NCBI GenBank assembly: GCA_023091735.1
Contig: JALKBU010000216.1
Coordinates: forward strand, 1-59,886
DNA from: Trichomonas tenax
Taxonomy: Eukaryota > Parabasalia > Trichomonadida > Trichomonadidae
Length of the DNA stretch: 59,886 nucleotides
Reading direction: 5' to 3'
Shown: piece by piece, positions 21,321 to 32,057 of the stretch
How positions within the stretch are numbered: the stretch's first letter is position 1
Layout of the letters: each line of letters begins with the position of its first letter
Position numbers and translations under genes: made by a program
The notes under the pieces: model-generated
Told to the model about the DNA's origin: nothing
What the model saw: only the letters and a program-made list of their open reading frames with translations
Database searches by the model: none

Positions 21321-22433
21321 TTAGACCATCATTTTCGCTCGTAATTGACCCCTTTGTTTATGAAAGGAAGTTAATCTTGGATAAAGAACTCTGATGACAA
21401 TGGCAACAACACAGATAAGCATTATGTACTTGTAAGCTCCCAAATTATCAGATCCAACTGGCTGCATGTTATATTTACCGTTTTCAAGGTTTTCAACGAA
21501 TGCTTCAATGTCTTTATATGTTGGCTTCGATGTTTTTAGCCTGTAAATAGTTGCTGACTTCGGATTATATAATGCGATGATAATTTTTTCTCCTGGACCA
21601 AGAATTTGTGGTAAAATCGCTGCATCACTGTAAAGTTCGTACAGTGTCTTAAACTTCTTCAGCTTTCTTTGGAATGTTGGAAGAAATGCATTTAATTTTG
21701 CTTTTGCGTCGAAACAGATATAAACAAAGCTCTTTCCTGAGCGTCTGTACATGTTGAAAATGCTTTCTGAGAATGGATTGGCTGCCTTAAGTGAAGATTC
21801 TTGAACAAAATCTTCAATTTCTTCTTGATTTAACGTTTCATCATATTTTGTCTCATGAGGGTTATAAACTTTCAAACTAAACTCATTTGAGTCACTATAT
21901 TTCAAGAAAACTTGTTCATTCGTCAATCCAACGTAATTAAATATTTTTCTGTATTTGATAATGCTTGTTTTCTCGGAAGAAGGAAGAATCAATTCATAGA
22001 CCGGTTTATCCTCTGAAGCAAGAGATTGAATATTTTCGATATTTTCAGTGTTAAAAGGATAATTTTTCATTGTTTCGACGAATTTGTTTAAGTTAGGGAT
22101 CGTCCTATTGCCAGAGAACTTCAACTGCAGTCCAGCTGTCTTCTCGAACCACATTACTTGCGGAAACAGTCCTTTAACAAGTGTATTGCAAAGATTTGGA
22201 TTCGCATGGCACTCAATGTCACCATATTCCACGTCTGTATCATCTTTATGGAGTTTCACAAATTCTTCCCATGTTGGTGCAAATGCAGCGGAATGAGGGC
22301 AGAAAGTGTTCGAAATTTTAACGCAAAGGACTTTGTGGGCGTCGAGTATGCTTTCAAAGTCAGATTCACCGAATTTTACGTATTCTAGCAACGAAAAAAA
22401 AACAAACATTTTAAATAAAAAATTAGGGTTCAT
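21321..22433 (-). CDS. membrane-bound PDI/thioredoxin-like protein with CPHS site
   Basis: A 370-residue protein with an N-terminal hydrophobic signal (MFVFFSLLEYV) and a first thioredoxin-like domain. There VLCVKISNTFCPHSAAFAP occupies the usual active-site position, with C45-P-H-S48 in place of CxxC. The downstream LFPQVMWFEK supplies the expected cis-proline region. Further thioredoxin-fold-like segments fill about residues 120-310. A single membrane helix (MLICVVAIVIRVLYP) lies near the C-terminus, before a basic tail. The layout fits a type I ER membrane PDI relative. With a CxxS site it would bind or isomerise rather than oxidise; that is inference. Either ATG (22433 or 22409) could start it; the second sits directly at the signal peptide. 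Confidence 0.75.
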   Translation of the reverse strand: MNPNFLFKMFVFFSLLEYVKFGESDFESILDAHKVLCVKISNTFCPHSAAFAPTWEEFVKLHKDDTDVEYGDIECHANPNLCNTLVKGLFPQVMWFEKTAGLQLKFSGNRTIPNLNKFVETMKNYPFNTENIENIQSLASEDKPVYELILPSSEKTSIIKYRKIFNYVGLTNEQVFLKYSDSNEFSLKVYNPHETKYDETLNQEEIEDFVQESSLKAANPFSESIFNMYRRSGKSFVYICFDAKAKLNAFLPTFQRKLKKFKTLYELYSDAAILPQILGPGEKIIIALYNPKSATIYRLKTSKPTYKDIEAFVENLENGKYNMQPVGSDNLGAYKYIMLICVVAIVIRVLYPRLTSFHKQRGQLRAKMMV

Positions 22434-22826
22434 GAAGTGTTAGACCCTTATTAAAAAATACCTGTATTTTTATGCAAACGACTTCACAACCGAATTATAT
22501 CACTTAGTTTTTGAAGTTGCATATTATGACCTAGTTCTACAGTTGAATTCTTGCTGGGTTAAACAAAACCAATCATTTTATAAAACATTTTCTAATCATT
22601 AAAATGCATTTTGAGTCTCCAAATTCATACACTATGATTACCATACACATGAGAGCTGCTGATTATAATCAATTCTTATCAATTCATCTTTTGATAATGA
22701 AAATCAGATTTGATTTTCATATATTGAGTAACAATTTATATATATGACATTGGAGGTGTTGCAGTATGAAGAAATAATGAGAAAATGAAGTCCGCAAGTA
22801 TAAAACATTTAATATTTGTTGATATT
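22434..22826. other. intergenic spacer
   Basis: AT-rich spacer between two minus-strand genes. Nothing is recognised. Confidence 0.55.
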
Positions 22827-23525
22827 ACATTGTAAAATCAAATGATGTTTCAAGATTCTCTTTCGTTGATATATCGAATACATCATCGGGATCACTATCA
22901 TCAACTCTTGGTTTAGCAACTGCTTCAGTAGTCGTTGATAATTCAATATTTTCGATTTCTGCAAGCAAATCCTTTTCAAATTCCGATTTGTCTGAAGGTT
23001 CTTTTTCAATTTTAAGGCAATTATTCCATCCCTTTTTGTTTTCAGTGAAAGATTCTCGTAATATAGATAATTACTGCGATTCTCTCCATAGTACAGTGTT
23101 TGGATATTAGTTTCACTGAAGTTGTACAGCCAATACCACTCTTTATTATCTGTGGATGCAACTGCATTGGTAAAAAGAATAGCATTCAGTGTAATGTCAC
23201 TTGGCAAATCCGCCCAAGCTCCAAGTCTGAACATTATACTGTATTAATCGCAATTGAAGAATTTATGAATAATTTTTATTTCATCATCCGAGATGCTTTG
23301 TTGTTTAACTTCAGAGTTCATATAGCGATAAACATATTTGTTGGATGATTGAATTGGCTGTCCATTGTATTTTTCGTAGAATTGATCATAATATTCCAGA
23401 TAGAGCCTAAATCCGTACGTGTTGTTAGTGACATGAGCGCCATTGTCTTTGATGTTGTAAGCAATACCGCTACGAGTGACTGCTTCAACAGTAGAAAGAG
23501 AAAAACCAGAGAAAAAGAAAATCAT
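22827..23525 (-). pseudogene. broken secreted-protein gene of unknown family
   Basis: A frame starting at 23525 with a signal-like MIFFFSGFSLSTVEA reads to an in-frame TAA just after FFNCD. It continues in the same frame through YSIMFRLGAWADLPSDITL to about LYYENLSL. It then makes sense only after a frameshift near 23050. The alternative frame gives a plausible acidic Ser/Thr-rich tail (SEFEKDLLAEIENIEL, then DDSDPDDVFDIS) ending at a stop at 22827-22829. One nonsense codon and one frameshift make this a recently decayed copy. The aromatic-rich central part (NNTYGFRLYLEYYDQFY) is not a family I recognise. Confidence 0.7.
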
Positions 23526-24361
23526 TAAAAGAAAATAAAAAAGATTTTGAATATCGTGATTTTGTTCCGTTGGATGATGCTTTATTCATTTTTAAACAAA
23601 AATTACTTTTTCATGTCAAAAATTTTGTGATAATTGATAGAAACTGCTATCTTATTTTTTTTCTCAATCAAAAAGCGATATTTTAAACTTTTATCGATGG
23701 AATTGGACTTTACAGCACAATGCGGTAATATTTGTCTTGGTCCAAGCACTGACTCAATATCCTATTCAGTTATTTGACATTTTACATGACCAACAACTTT
23801 ATATGTTGTCATGTACCGAAAGTTGTCATGAAAAAGTGACACAAAACACAACATCTTTACATTTCAAATGATTTTAGTATCATTCATTTAATTTCACTGC
23901 GATTTCCAAAATCATTCCTTAAATTTTTGTTTGAAAATGTTTGATAACTTTATTTGTCAATTTCTCCTTACTTGTCAATTTTTACTCTTTCAAAATTTTA
24001 TTTGTTCAACCAACTTTACATGTCAAATATAATTATATTCATTAACTCTAATGAATTCCTAATTATATTATCTATGAGGTGCATTTGACACAAAGATATT
24101 TACATGTCATACATTTTTCAATTCTTTGCGTGTTCAGCAAACATTTTCTCAAAAGGAGTTCCGAGAATTTTATTACTGCAACACAGCAATAGAAGCACAT
24201 CCGATCATGGATTTGCACATTTCGACGAAGTCATCAGAGAAAATAATAATAAAAAAGGTCATGAAAGCATCATTTTTGATGACTCTTCAATGAAATGAGT
24301 TAAATATTATTTTAGAGGGATAAAAAATTACAAATAAAAGGATAATATACATAAGAAAGGA
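23526..24361. other. intergenic region with TTTACATGTCAAA cluster
   Basis: No gene is recognised. Between about 23770 and 24112 there are at least six related words: TTGACATTTTACATGAC, TTTATTTGTCAAT, TTACTTGTCAAT, CTTTACATGTCAAAT and ATTTACATGTCAT. They are spaced about 20-80 bases apart and mostly in one orientation. Confidence 0.6.
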
Positions 24362-26092
24362 TTATTGTCTATTTCTTGACCAAAGTTTCTCATCACTAGC
24401 CATCTTTTCATCGCTAACAGCATCAGATTTGAATTTATCTGATGACATCTGAACATCACCAAGTTCATCAGAATGGAGACCATAATCAGTATAGCTCTGC
24501 TCAGAGTATGACTTAGGGCTCTTTGGCTGTGAAGCGACAGATGATGACTTCTTAGATGTAGATGTTGTGTCAGACTTTCCAGCAGAAAGGATATTGATTG
24601 AGACTCCTGTTGGTGTTGATGTATCATTCTGAAGAATGCTCTTATTTGGAACTTGGTTCTGATCATCATTCAAGAACTCACCAAGTGGAGAGATTTTAGC
24701 GCGTCTATTGAATGTATCCTGAGAATAAGACTGATTGTTGGAGTAAGATTGATTCTTTGATGACGAAGGCTGTGTTCCTTGTTGTGAGTATGTTTGATTT
24801 TGACTGGAGGATCCTGTCTGTGTTCCAGGCTGTGGGAGAGATGGTGGTGGAACTTTCTTCTTTCTTGTCGAATATTCTCCAGTTGTGTTGTTAGATTTGC
24901 TTGATTTCTTAGAGTGAGCATCAGACGATCTCGAAACATTCTTAACATCTCTCTCACCGACAGAGACTTCATCATGCTCACTTGTTGAGTGTCTTGAATG
25001 CGTGGAAGGCTTTGATGCGTATAAATTTCTCGAAGCTGTTGAGTTTTTCCTGGATTTAGTTGATGATCTCGATGCCGTTGAAGCTCTCTGTGGTTTCTCT
25101 TTGACAAGTTGATGATCGAAAGTGTCTGTTGTCGGGATTGTGTTATCAGGAGATTCTCCTGTGCGCTCGCCTTGAGGAACAGTGATTTCTTCGTATGTGT
25201 ATGTGTATTGTGTGACTGGTGGCGTTTGCTGCGTTCCGTAAGTGTTCGTGTATGAAGGGGTCTTCGAGCTCTTCGGAGTTGCTGGATCTGCAGACTTTGT
25301 GTCTGTGATGGAAAGCGTAACTTGGACAGCTTCGTCTGGGAGCTGAACTTGGGCCTTCTTTAGCGCAGGTTCTGGTGGTGTTGGAGTGAAATCGTCCTGC
25401 GTCGTTGTGGTTGTTGTCTCAGGAGTGACAGTGTCTGACTTAGTAAGAGGCTGTTCTTGCATTTGTTGAGCTCCTGGCTTTGCATATTTCATCTTGTGTG
25501 GTTTCGAGCGAACTTGCTTCTTTGGAGGTATCTTCCATGGATTCTTCGGCTCTTCGTCTGTTGCAACAGTCGTTGTGTGCTTTCCCGAGCCAATTGTGAA
25601 ATCTTCTTCGCCAATACGCGCATTTCGAGAAACGACAGCTTCTTGTTCGGCATTTGAAAATGTGTCCGATATCATAGTGTGGACAGCAGAATCTTCTTCC
25701 GGAGATGGCTTCAAACTCTGTTTTCTCTCGGATTTCTTCCATAAATTAACGATTTGGTGAACTAAATCCGATGTATTATGTATTTTAAGCTTTCTCGCTG
25801 TTTCATTTTTGTCTTGTTTTTGCGTAAATTGTTGTTTTGATTCATTTAATATCGTTTTTTCAGTGTGAAACATTTTATGTTCGATAATATAACTTAAAAC
25901 AAGCTCCTTCGCGAGCTCCTGGGCCGAGTTATTTGGCATCCTGATGTTATTCTCGAAAGCCGGATGTTTCGACTCCTGGACGGCCTCGCAGACCTTCTCC
26001 AGGTAGTTCGCGTGCATGTCCATGAGGAGGCCGCTCTTTGCGAGCGTGTCGGTGATCGCTTTCTGAGCGTCTTGTTGAATGTTGGCGCTCAT
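24362..26092 (-). CDS. LisH-domain protein (FOP/TOF-like N-terminus) with disordered tail
   Basis: A 576-residue protein. The N-terminal 80 residues (AITDTLAKSGLLMDMHANYL, then AQELAKELVLSYIIEHKMF) match the TOF-LisH arrangement of FOP, FOPNL and OFD1 centrosomal proteins: a short helix with SGLL, followed by a LisH dimerisation motif. The remaining 450 residues are low complexity, rich in Ser, Thr, Gln, Pro and Lys, with SRSSTKSRKNSTASR and repeated QTYSQQGTQ/NQSYSNNQSYSQ elements. In other eukaryotes such proteins act at basal bodies; a role at the flagellar basal bodies here is inference. The N-terminal coding part is GC-richer than the tail. No clear initiator precedes the ATG. Confidence 0.75.
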   Translation of the reverse strand: MSANIQQDAQKAITDTLAKSGLLMDMHANYLEKVCEAVQESKHPAFENNIRMPNNSAQELAKELVLSYIIEHKMFHTEKTILNESKQQFTQKQDKNETARKLKIHNTSDLVHQIVNLWKKSERKQSLKPSPEEDSAVHTMISDTFSNAEQEAVVSRNARIGEEDFTIGSGKHTTTVATDEEPKNPWKIPPKKQVRSKPHKMKYAKPGAQQMQEQPLTKSDTVTPETTTTTTQDDFTPTPPEPALKKAQVQLPDEAVQVTLSITDTKSADPATPKSSKTPSYTNTYGTQQTPPVTQYTYTYEEITVPQGERTGESPDNTIPTTDTFDHQLVKEKPQRASTASRSSTKSRKNSTASRNLYASKPSTHSRHSTSEHDEVSVGERDVKNVSRSSDAHSKKSSKSNNTTGEYSTRKKKVPPPSLPQPGTQTGSSSQNQTYSQQGTQPSSSKNQSYSNNQSYSQDTFNRRAKISPLGEFLNDDQNQVPNKSILQNDTSTPTGVSINILSAGKSDTTSTSKKSSSVASQPKSPKSYSEQSYTDYGLHSDELGDVQMSSDKFKSDAVSDEKMASDEKLWSRNRQ

Positions 26093-26668
26093 TTTTACTT
26101 TACGTTAGATGTAAAAAAAACGTTTTCAGTTTTTTTTTGATCATTCATTTATTATATGCTTGAAATATATTTGGAAAATGGTAAATATTTATCGTGTTTT
26201 CACTTCATAATTCCGAGATTTTGAATTTCGTATATTTTCTATTTTCTTCATTTTTAGATTCATGATATCTTTGAGTGAAATACAGTTATGATGCGGTGAG
26301 CATTTATTATGATTTTACTTCATGATTCTTATTTTTTATTTTAATCATTTGACATTTTCTTATATTCAGATTCATGAGGTCCATGATTGATATACCCTGT
26401 GGAAGCAGTGAGTAAATATCATGTTTTTATTTGATAATTCTATAATTTTTATCATTTGATTATATCGAGAAGAAGCAATGATCGGTGCTCTTGTTTTTTG
26501 ATCATTTGAATTTACGAAACAACATGGCAATATAAAAAAACTCGAATATCTATAGAAGTTATGGAGTTAATTTGAAAGAATTGTTTGATTCCTGCCGATT
26601 ATTTCAATTCAAATTTCTGAAAAAAACAAAAAGGTGGTAAATTTTTTTTCAAAGAGACATAAATTTTA
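26093..26668. other. intergenic spacer
   Basis: AT-rich spacer between divergent genes. It has loosely repeated segments with TTCATGATTTCT and ATTTTTATT words but no gene. Confidence 0.5.
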
Positions 26669-28576
26669 ATGCGTTCGGATCAATTGAACGTTGAGATGTT
26701 TGATTATTTACAGGATCAGTTTGCTGATTACATTCAATTCTTTCGTCGCTCTGTTGACCTCAAATGTGGAGAGTTTTTGGGACTCCAATGTGAAATTATC
26801 TCTTTTGTGGAATCTCATCAATTGGATATTCCAGTTCTCTTTCACCTTATTGATATATCATGCAAATACCATCCAGCGCTTCTCAGAGACTTTTTGGAGC
26901 TCCTAAAATTCATTATTTCCAAATTCTCAATCAAACCAAGTATCAGTCAGATACAACCAATCTTGCGGCGTCTTGTTTCAAAAGAGTACAATATTAGAAT
27001 TAATATAAACAAATTACCAAAGCATCTACAGAATTATGTTAACCAAGGCATTGATAAACTTCTGAGCTACTATGAGTCTAATTCACTCCTTAATTGCATT
27101 TTACACGACAATGTTAAATTATTCACAGTTCTCAATAATAATAATGACTTTGAATCTAATATTCATAAAAGAATATATGAATTCACTGCTATTGAGTAGT
27201 GCTGTTTATGTGGTTCTATTTAGTGCTTTCATTTCCTTAGAAGTAACAATGTTAAAATTAACAAATTATGCCTTGATTATAGCTTCACTGATGGGAATTA
27301 AGACATTATAAACGAGTGTCTAAAATGTTTAGTTCCAGACAAGTACACAATGAAGAAAGCTGTTAAAACACACAACCTTGACTATATCGAACATCTTCAT
27401 CATAACATAAAAATCCCGGTAGATAAAATTTGTAACTCACTCAATCTTTCAGGTTTTATTTACATTGTTTCTATGTCTAATGAATGATTCATTATTTGGA
27501 ATTGCTTCAATCATTGAAAATCTACAATCTCTTTCTGCCAACAGCAAATCTGACAAATTCAAAATTGATACGAATATAATAGCAACACGTGTGAATGGAA
27601 TAACGGCACTTCATCAAGCGGCAAAATTCAATTGTTATGCAGTTGCTACAAAATTGATCGAAAGTGGTGCAAATATTGAAGCATGTGATTATCAGTTAAT
27701 GATACCACTTCATCATGCAGTAAAACGAAATAGTTTCGATGTGGCTGTAAAATTGATTGAATGTGGAGCTAACATTGAACCAAAGGATAAATATAAATGG
27801 ACTCCGCTTCATAATGCATCAAAACACAATAGCTTTGAAGTTGCCGCAAAGCTTATTGAATGCAAAGCAAACATTGATGCAAAAGATGATGACCAAATGA
27901 CACCACTTCATTGGACAGCAGAATTTAACAATCATGAAATTGCTGCAATATTGATTAAAAATGGTGCAAATACTGAAGCTAAGGATGTCAAACCAATGAT
28001 CCCACTCCATTGGGCAGCAGAACACAACAAGTATGAAATAGTGGCAAATTTGATTGAAAGTGGAGCAAACCTTGAAGCAAAGGATAAATACAAAATAACT
28101 CCACTTCATCATGTAGCAAAATATAATAGTTTTGAAGTTGCTGGAAAACTCATTGAATTTGGAGCAAATATCGAAGCAAAGGATAAAAATCAATGGATGC
28201 CACTTCATTGGGCAGCAAAATATAACAGTTGAGAAGTTGCTGCAATTTTGATAAAAAGTGAAGCAAACCTTGAAGCAAAAGATAAATCTGAAAGAACTCC
28301 ACTTATTATTGCTACATTCGGAAATAGTTCTGATGTTGCTATAAAATTAATTGAATGCGGGGGAAATGTCGAAGCACGGGATTTAGATGGATTGACGCCG
28401 CTTCATAATGCAGCAAGAAGCAACAATTATAATATTGCAGCAAAATAATAGAATGTGGAGCAAACATTGAATCAAAAATCTGGAGTGGAACAACACAACT
28501 TGATTATGCTATAGATTTGCAGAGCAATCACGTTGAGGCAAAGTTAAGGGAGGAAGTTATTTCTATTATCAAATAA
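26669..28576 (+). pseudogene. DUF3447/ankyrin-repeat protein pseudogene
   Basis: An ATG at 26669 opens the N-terminal helical domain typical of trichomonad ankyrin proteins (LISHx-like HPALLRDFLELLKFI, then LLNCILHDNVKLF), ending at a stop at 27199. After about 265 bases of degraded sequence, ankyrin repeats run from 27465: TALHQAAKFN, TPLHNASKHN, TPLHWTAEFN and others. A TGA lies in frame at 28230-28232, the same frame resumes, then TAA at 28446. A one-base frameshift restores IECGANIES to a final stop at 28574-28576. At least four lesions are present. Repeats are near-identical (ANIEAKDK-type units), as in this amplified family. A duplicated AAATAATAAACATT unit lies just after the end. Confidence 0.88.
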
Positions 28577-28687
28577 TAAACATTTATATTTTTATATCAA
28601 ATAATAAACATTGATATTTTTATCTTTTTTCCAAATGGGGTTTTTAGATTTTATTCACAAAGATAAATAAAGGTGAAAAAATGTAAA

Positions 28688-28758
28688 TCCGATATCGTTC
28701 AGCGGTTAGGATATGTGGTTTTCATCCACAGGATCGGGGTTCGACTCCCCGTATCGGA
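28688..28758 (+). tRNA. trnE-UUC: tRNA-Glu (anticodon UUC)
   Basis: A complete cloverleaf is seen. Acceptor TCCGATA pairs with TATCGGA. The D-arm/A-box reads GTTCAGCGGTTAGGATA. Anticodon stem TGTGG pairs with CCACA around the loop TTTTCAT, giving TTC at positions 34-36. The T-arm CGGGG-TTCGACT-CCCCG carries the B-box. There is no intron, no encoded CCA and an A discriminator at 28759. It decodes GAA/GAG glutamate codons. The gene sits between two decayed protein genes. Confidence 0.97.
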
Positions 28759-28762
28759 AAGC

Positions 28763-28767
28763 TTTTT
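28763..28767 (+). terminator. RNA polymerase III T-run terminator
   Basis: TTTTT four bases after the discriminator of the tRNA gene, with a second T run (28770-28775) as backup. Confidence 0.8.
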
Positions 28768-28899
28768 CATTTTTTAACATATCATCAGCAATATTCCTAT
28801 ATCATTATTATTCTTAAACCCTTTTCAAAGAATACCTTTGGCTTAATAAGCTGCTTCACAATTTTAAATTTTTTTGGTGGTAATTTTTAAACATTTTTT

Positions 28900-29689
28900 A
28901 TGACTTGGCTTTGGGTAAATTCGACACGTGTTGGAGTTGGTGAAAGTATTGCTTCAAGCCACCTCAAGGATTATATAAATCCTAAGTCCAAAGTTCATAT
29001 TTTCTTCAATTCATCGGACAACACTATTTTTTTAGAATGTCACTAAAGAATTAAATAACTTAGAGTGTGCTACAAAAATACAGGATTTTCAATTAATAAC
29101 AAAAAGCGAATATCCTGTATTCGCGATGTTGTTTGTTTGGTGGAAGAGTGGAATCCTGATTTACTCCTTTCTGTAAGCAATAATCAGACACTAAATTGTG
29201 TTAAATACATTAGCGCAATTTTGTCACACAAAAATAATGAAAACACCTTTCAAATAGCAGCTGTATTGGCATCCCCTGTAACAGGATTAGAATGGAGCAA
29301 TAGTATTGAAATGAACCAAATTCCATGGGATGTGGAAATTGGTAAATGTTCATTCTCTAAATTTATAATGATTGATAATGATACTTCAGAGCGCCTTCCT
29401 GATGGACTTTATGATGCAATAGCCCTGTCAATTGATATATTCTTATCATCAAAGAATGTATCAAAAGCAGCTTTTTTTAGTAATTCAAGAATTAGATATC
29501 AAGCTCAAAAAGAATCAAGAATCATGGATGGCGCCATATATCAAGAATACATTACCCTGCCTTGAATATTTATTAAGCGTTCCTGGAATTATTGATGAAG
29601 TAGAAAGCACATTAGAGTCGATGTACAATATGTTAACTGTTTTAATGGCCTGTCTTAAAATATACACACAGAGCGTTGAAATTGTGTGA
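28900..29689 (+). pseudogene. decayed gene of unknown family
   Basis: Coding-like stretches lie in different frames in one direction. They are MTWLWVNSTRVGVGES from 28900; LNNLECATKIQDFQ around 29050-29130; a long frame with WNPDLLLSVSNNQTLNCVKY, WSNSIEMNQIPWDVEIG and RLPDGLYDAIALSID (about 29065-29565); and a last frame with LEYLLSVPGIIDEVESTLES to 29689. The composition is that of a real protein in each piece, and the pieces follow on from each other only through frameshifts and stops, so this is a pseudogene. I do not recognise the family. It lies just downstream of the tRNA gene in the same orientation. Confidence 0.55.
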
Positions 29690-30064
29690 GAAAATATTTG
29701 GATGGATATAATGTAAACTCACCACATTAAAAGAGAATTACAGAGTAAAGACAGAGAAACACATAGAAATGTTTAATTTGAGTAGAAAATATTTCATTAA
29801 TCAGCGTTTGGAAAAATGTTTGTTTGTCGCTTCAGATTAACAAATTCTTCAATTGATGTGAATAACAACATCTAGACAATCAATTAACTGCAAGTTTTAA
29901 TTAATTTTTTTTATATCAAGGAAGATTTCATGTGCAAATTTAAAAGCATGACGATATTAGGTAAAAGCAATATTTCATGTCTATAACTGTATTTGGAATT
30001 TTGTATTGACTATAGATTAATTCCAAAATATTTTATTAAAACACAAATAATAAATATAACAAGC
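29690..30064. other. intergenic spacer
   Basis: AT-rich sequence at the 3' ends of two converging decayed genes. Nothing is recognised. Confidence 0.55.
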
Positions 30065-30824
30065 CTAGTAGTTTTCTGTACTATGAAGAAGAGGCTGACC
30101 ATCACCTGAACCTTGATTTATGCCTTTATTAGTGAAAAATAAATATCTTGGGATCAAAACTATGATAATTGCTGCAGCAACAACTCCAGCGATATAAAAT
30201 GACGTATTATTAAGTTCTATCCTCACTCCATAAACTTTGAATTGAATATCTTGCGTCGACCAATTTCCGCCATCATAAAATAAACAAATCTGAAGATTTT
30301 CGTTTCTGTTTGATGATCTGATGTAAGGAATCGTGCATTGAGCAAGATTTTGATCAATTAATGTTCCGTTCGTAATTGTGGTGTTAAATTTGCAATATAT
30401 TTCTCGTCCTGTGAAGTTTGAAAAGAGTTTAGGGATAAGTTGACGACTGTTAACGAATTTGCTGATGTTGGGAAATAAGATATAACAAAAGGCACTGCGC
30501 GTTTACATCTTCTGAAATCATGAGCGTAATGACCCGGAAGGCATTTGCAAATGCCAGGATATTCACAGGACATTCCTATACCGCAAGATGGCAAACATAT
30601 CCAACAGCCTCTGTCTGTCATAGGATTATCGTGGAGATATCCATCCTGGCATATGCAGGTACCGTTTGGACCAGGTTTTTTAGAAGGATCATAACAACTT
30701 TCGATATAATCGTTATTTCTTTTCCATCTTTGATGATCGTCTTCCTGTGTAGGCTAGCATCCTTGGGATCAATTACAGTTAAGTTTCTTTCGGACTTAAT
30801 CAAGCTAAATAAAAAGAAAAGCAA
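30065..30824 (-). pseudogene. secreted EGF-like/IPT-TIG single-pass surface protein pseudogene
   Basis: Three frames on the minus strand join into one layout. First is a signal peptide (LLFFLFSLIKS, beginning with TTG at 30824 where an ATG is expected). Next are two EGF-like Cys clusters (GTCICQDGYLHDNP, CEYPGICKCLPGHYA). Then comes an IPT/TIG-like beta domain (PFVISYFPTSANSLTVVNLS, then GREIYCKFNTTITNGTL). A membrane helix (FYIAGVVAAAIIIVLIP) and a short cytoplasmic tail end at a TAG at 30065-30067. Frameshifts lie near 30725 and near 30400. A TCATTA initiator remains upstream. The architecture suggests an adhesion-type surface protein; the copy is dead unless the frameshifts are sequencing errors. 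Confidence 0.75.
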
Positions 30825-30836
30825 TTTCAAAAAATA

Positions 30837-30842
30837 TAATGA
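30837..30842 (-). promoter_or_regulatory. relict Inr motif TCATTA
   Basis: TCATTATATT on the minus strand, 13-18 bases before the TTG that occupies the expected start codon of the EGF/IPT pseudogene. Confidence 0.5.
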
Positions 30843-31166
30843 CACTTTTAATATTATAAAGGGCTTTCAAAAATTAAACAGGGTTGAAAATTTCTTAAAG
30901 ATTTTAAATCTAATACTATAAACTACTCAATAAAATGAAATAAAATCACACGAAAAGTGATATGGTTATTCAATAATAATTTTTTTTGAAAATTATTTTT
31001 GATTTTAAACATATGTTAAGAGGATAGTTACAATGACAAGGTTTTTCTGATGTTATTTGAATGGTAAATGTCCAGTTGAGAAAAAAAAATATTGTATTTT
31101 TTCATTTATCAAAAACTTTAAAGCAAAATTATATAATATCCTGTAAGAACGTAAATATAATACTAA
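30843..31166. other. intergenic spacer
   Basis: AT-rich spacer downstream of the CDK-like gene. No feature is recognised. Confidence 0.55.
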
Positions 31167-32057
31167 TCACATGCACATATGCTTGAGATTTGGATTAATA
31201 CTATCGAAATAAGGGTGTTCTAACGCTTCCTCAGCATTGATCCTCTTCTCCGGATTCATCTGTAACATTTTAGAAAGTAAATCGACAAGTTGTGGGTCAA
31301 CATTCTTGAAGAATTTTTTGAAATCCGGCTTTTCTTTGTCTGCGATAGGAATATTCGAGCATTTGAATCTATAAAAGTCAGGGTACTCCTCTTCAAGAGA
31401 AAAACCTAAGATTTCTGTGATTTTAATAATTTGATCGACTTTTGAGTCACCCATGAACAAATTTCCGCGAGCCATTTCGGCAATAACACAACCAGCGCTC
31501 CATATATCAATCTCGGTGCCGTGAACCGGCGCATTGATGAGAATTTCGGGCGCAAGATACCAAGGCGTCTTAACTTCATCCAATTCGTATGGAATCGGGT
31601 GGAAGCAGTACGCTGCGGATCCAAAGTCGCCCAATTTGAGAAATCCTCGCTTATCTATCAATATATTCTCTGGTTTGATATCTCTGTGAACTATTCCGAT
31701 CCTGTGGAGGTAATTAGTACCGCACAGGAGTTGGAACGCGTAAGATCTGAGCAAATCCGGTGACATTCTTGGTTTAACGAGAAAGTTTTTTAGATCTTTC
31801 TCCATAAATTCGCACGCCATTGTTATTTTCATATCTTCGCAAATGACTTCACGCAGCTTGAGGATGTTCGGGTGATTTAGAGATTTCAATATGCAGACTT
31901 CACGGACAGAAGAAGGCGGAATTCCATCTTCTTCTTGTTCCATTCGGACAAGCTTGAGAACTACCTGCTCATTCGTAGGGAGATAAGTTGCGTGAAAGAC
32001 ACAGCCGTATGTGCCTTCTCCCAATTTCATATCCTTACGGTAAGCTTTGAGACTCAT
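31167..32057 (-). CDS. CDK-like Ser/Thr kinase (CMGC group)
   Basis: A 296-residue kinase, the usual CDK length, from the ATG at 32057 (MSLKAYRK). The frame is open a further 55 codons upstream, but that part is unconserved. Motifs are: glycine loop GEGTYGCV with T16/Y17 at the inhibitory positions, catalytic K35 in VVLK, a PSTAIRE-like helix PPSSVREV, HRDIKPENILI, GDFGSA, and DIWSAGCVIAEM. In the T-loop, LDEVKTPWYLAPE aligns with the THEVVTLWYRAPE region, so the activating threonine of typical CDKs is a leucine, and the usual Arg of YRAPE is a leucine too. It may be cyclin-independent or activated differently. HPYF near the C-terminus is typical. No lesion is seen. Confidence 0.9.
   Translation of the reverse strand: MSLKAYRKDMKLGEGTYGCVFHATYLPTNEQVVLKLVRMEQEEDGIPPSSVREVCILKSLNHPNILKLREVICEDMKITMACEFMEKDLKNFLVKPRMSPDLLRSYAFQLLCGTNYLHRIGIVHRDIKPENILIDKRGFLKLGDFGSAAYCFHPIPYELDEVKTPWYLAPEILINAPVHGTEIDIWSAGCVIAEMARGNLFMGDSKVDQIIKITEILGFSLEEEYPDFYRFKCSNIPIADKEKPDFKKFFKNVDPQLVDLLSKMLQMNPEKRINAEEALEHPYFDSINPNLKHMCM

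Noticed and set aside
28566..28622. duplicated AAATAATAAACATT unit considered as a target-site duplication
   Set aside because: The two copies are adjacent, with nothing inserted between them, so it is a simple local tandem duplication.
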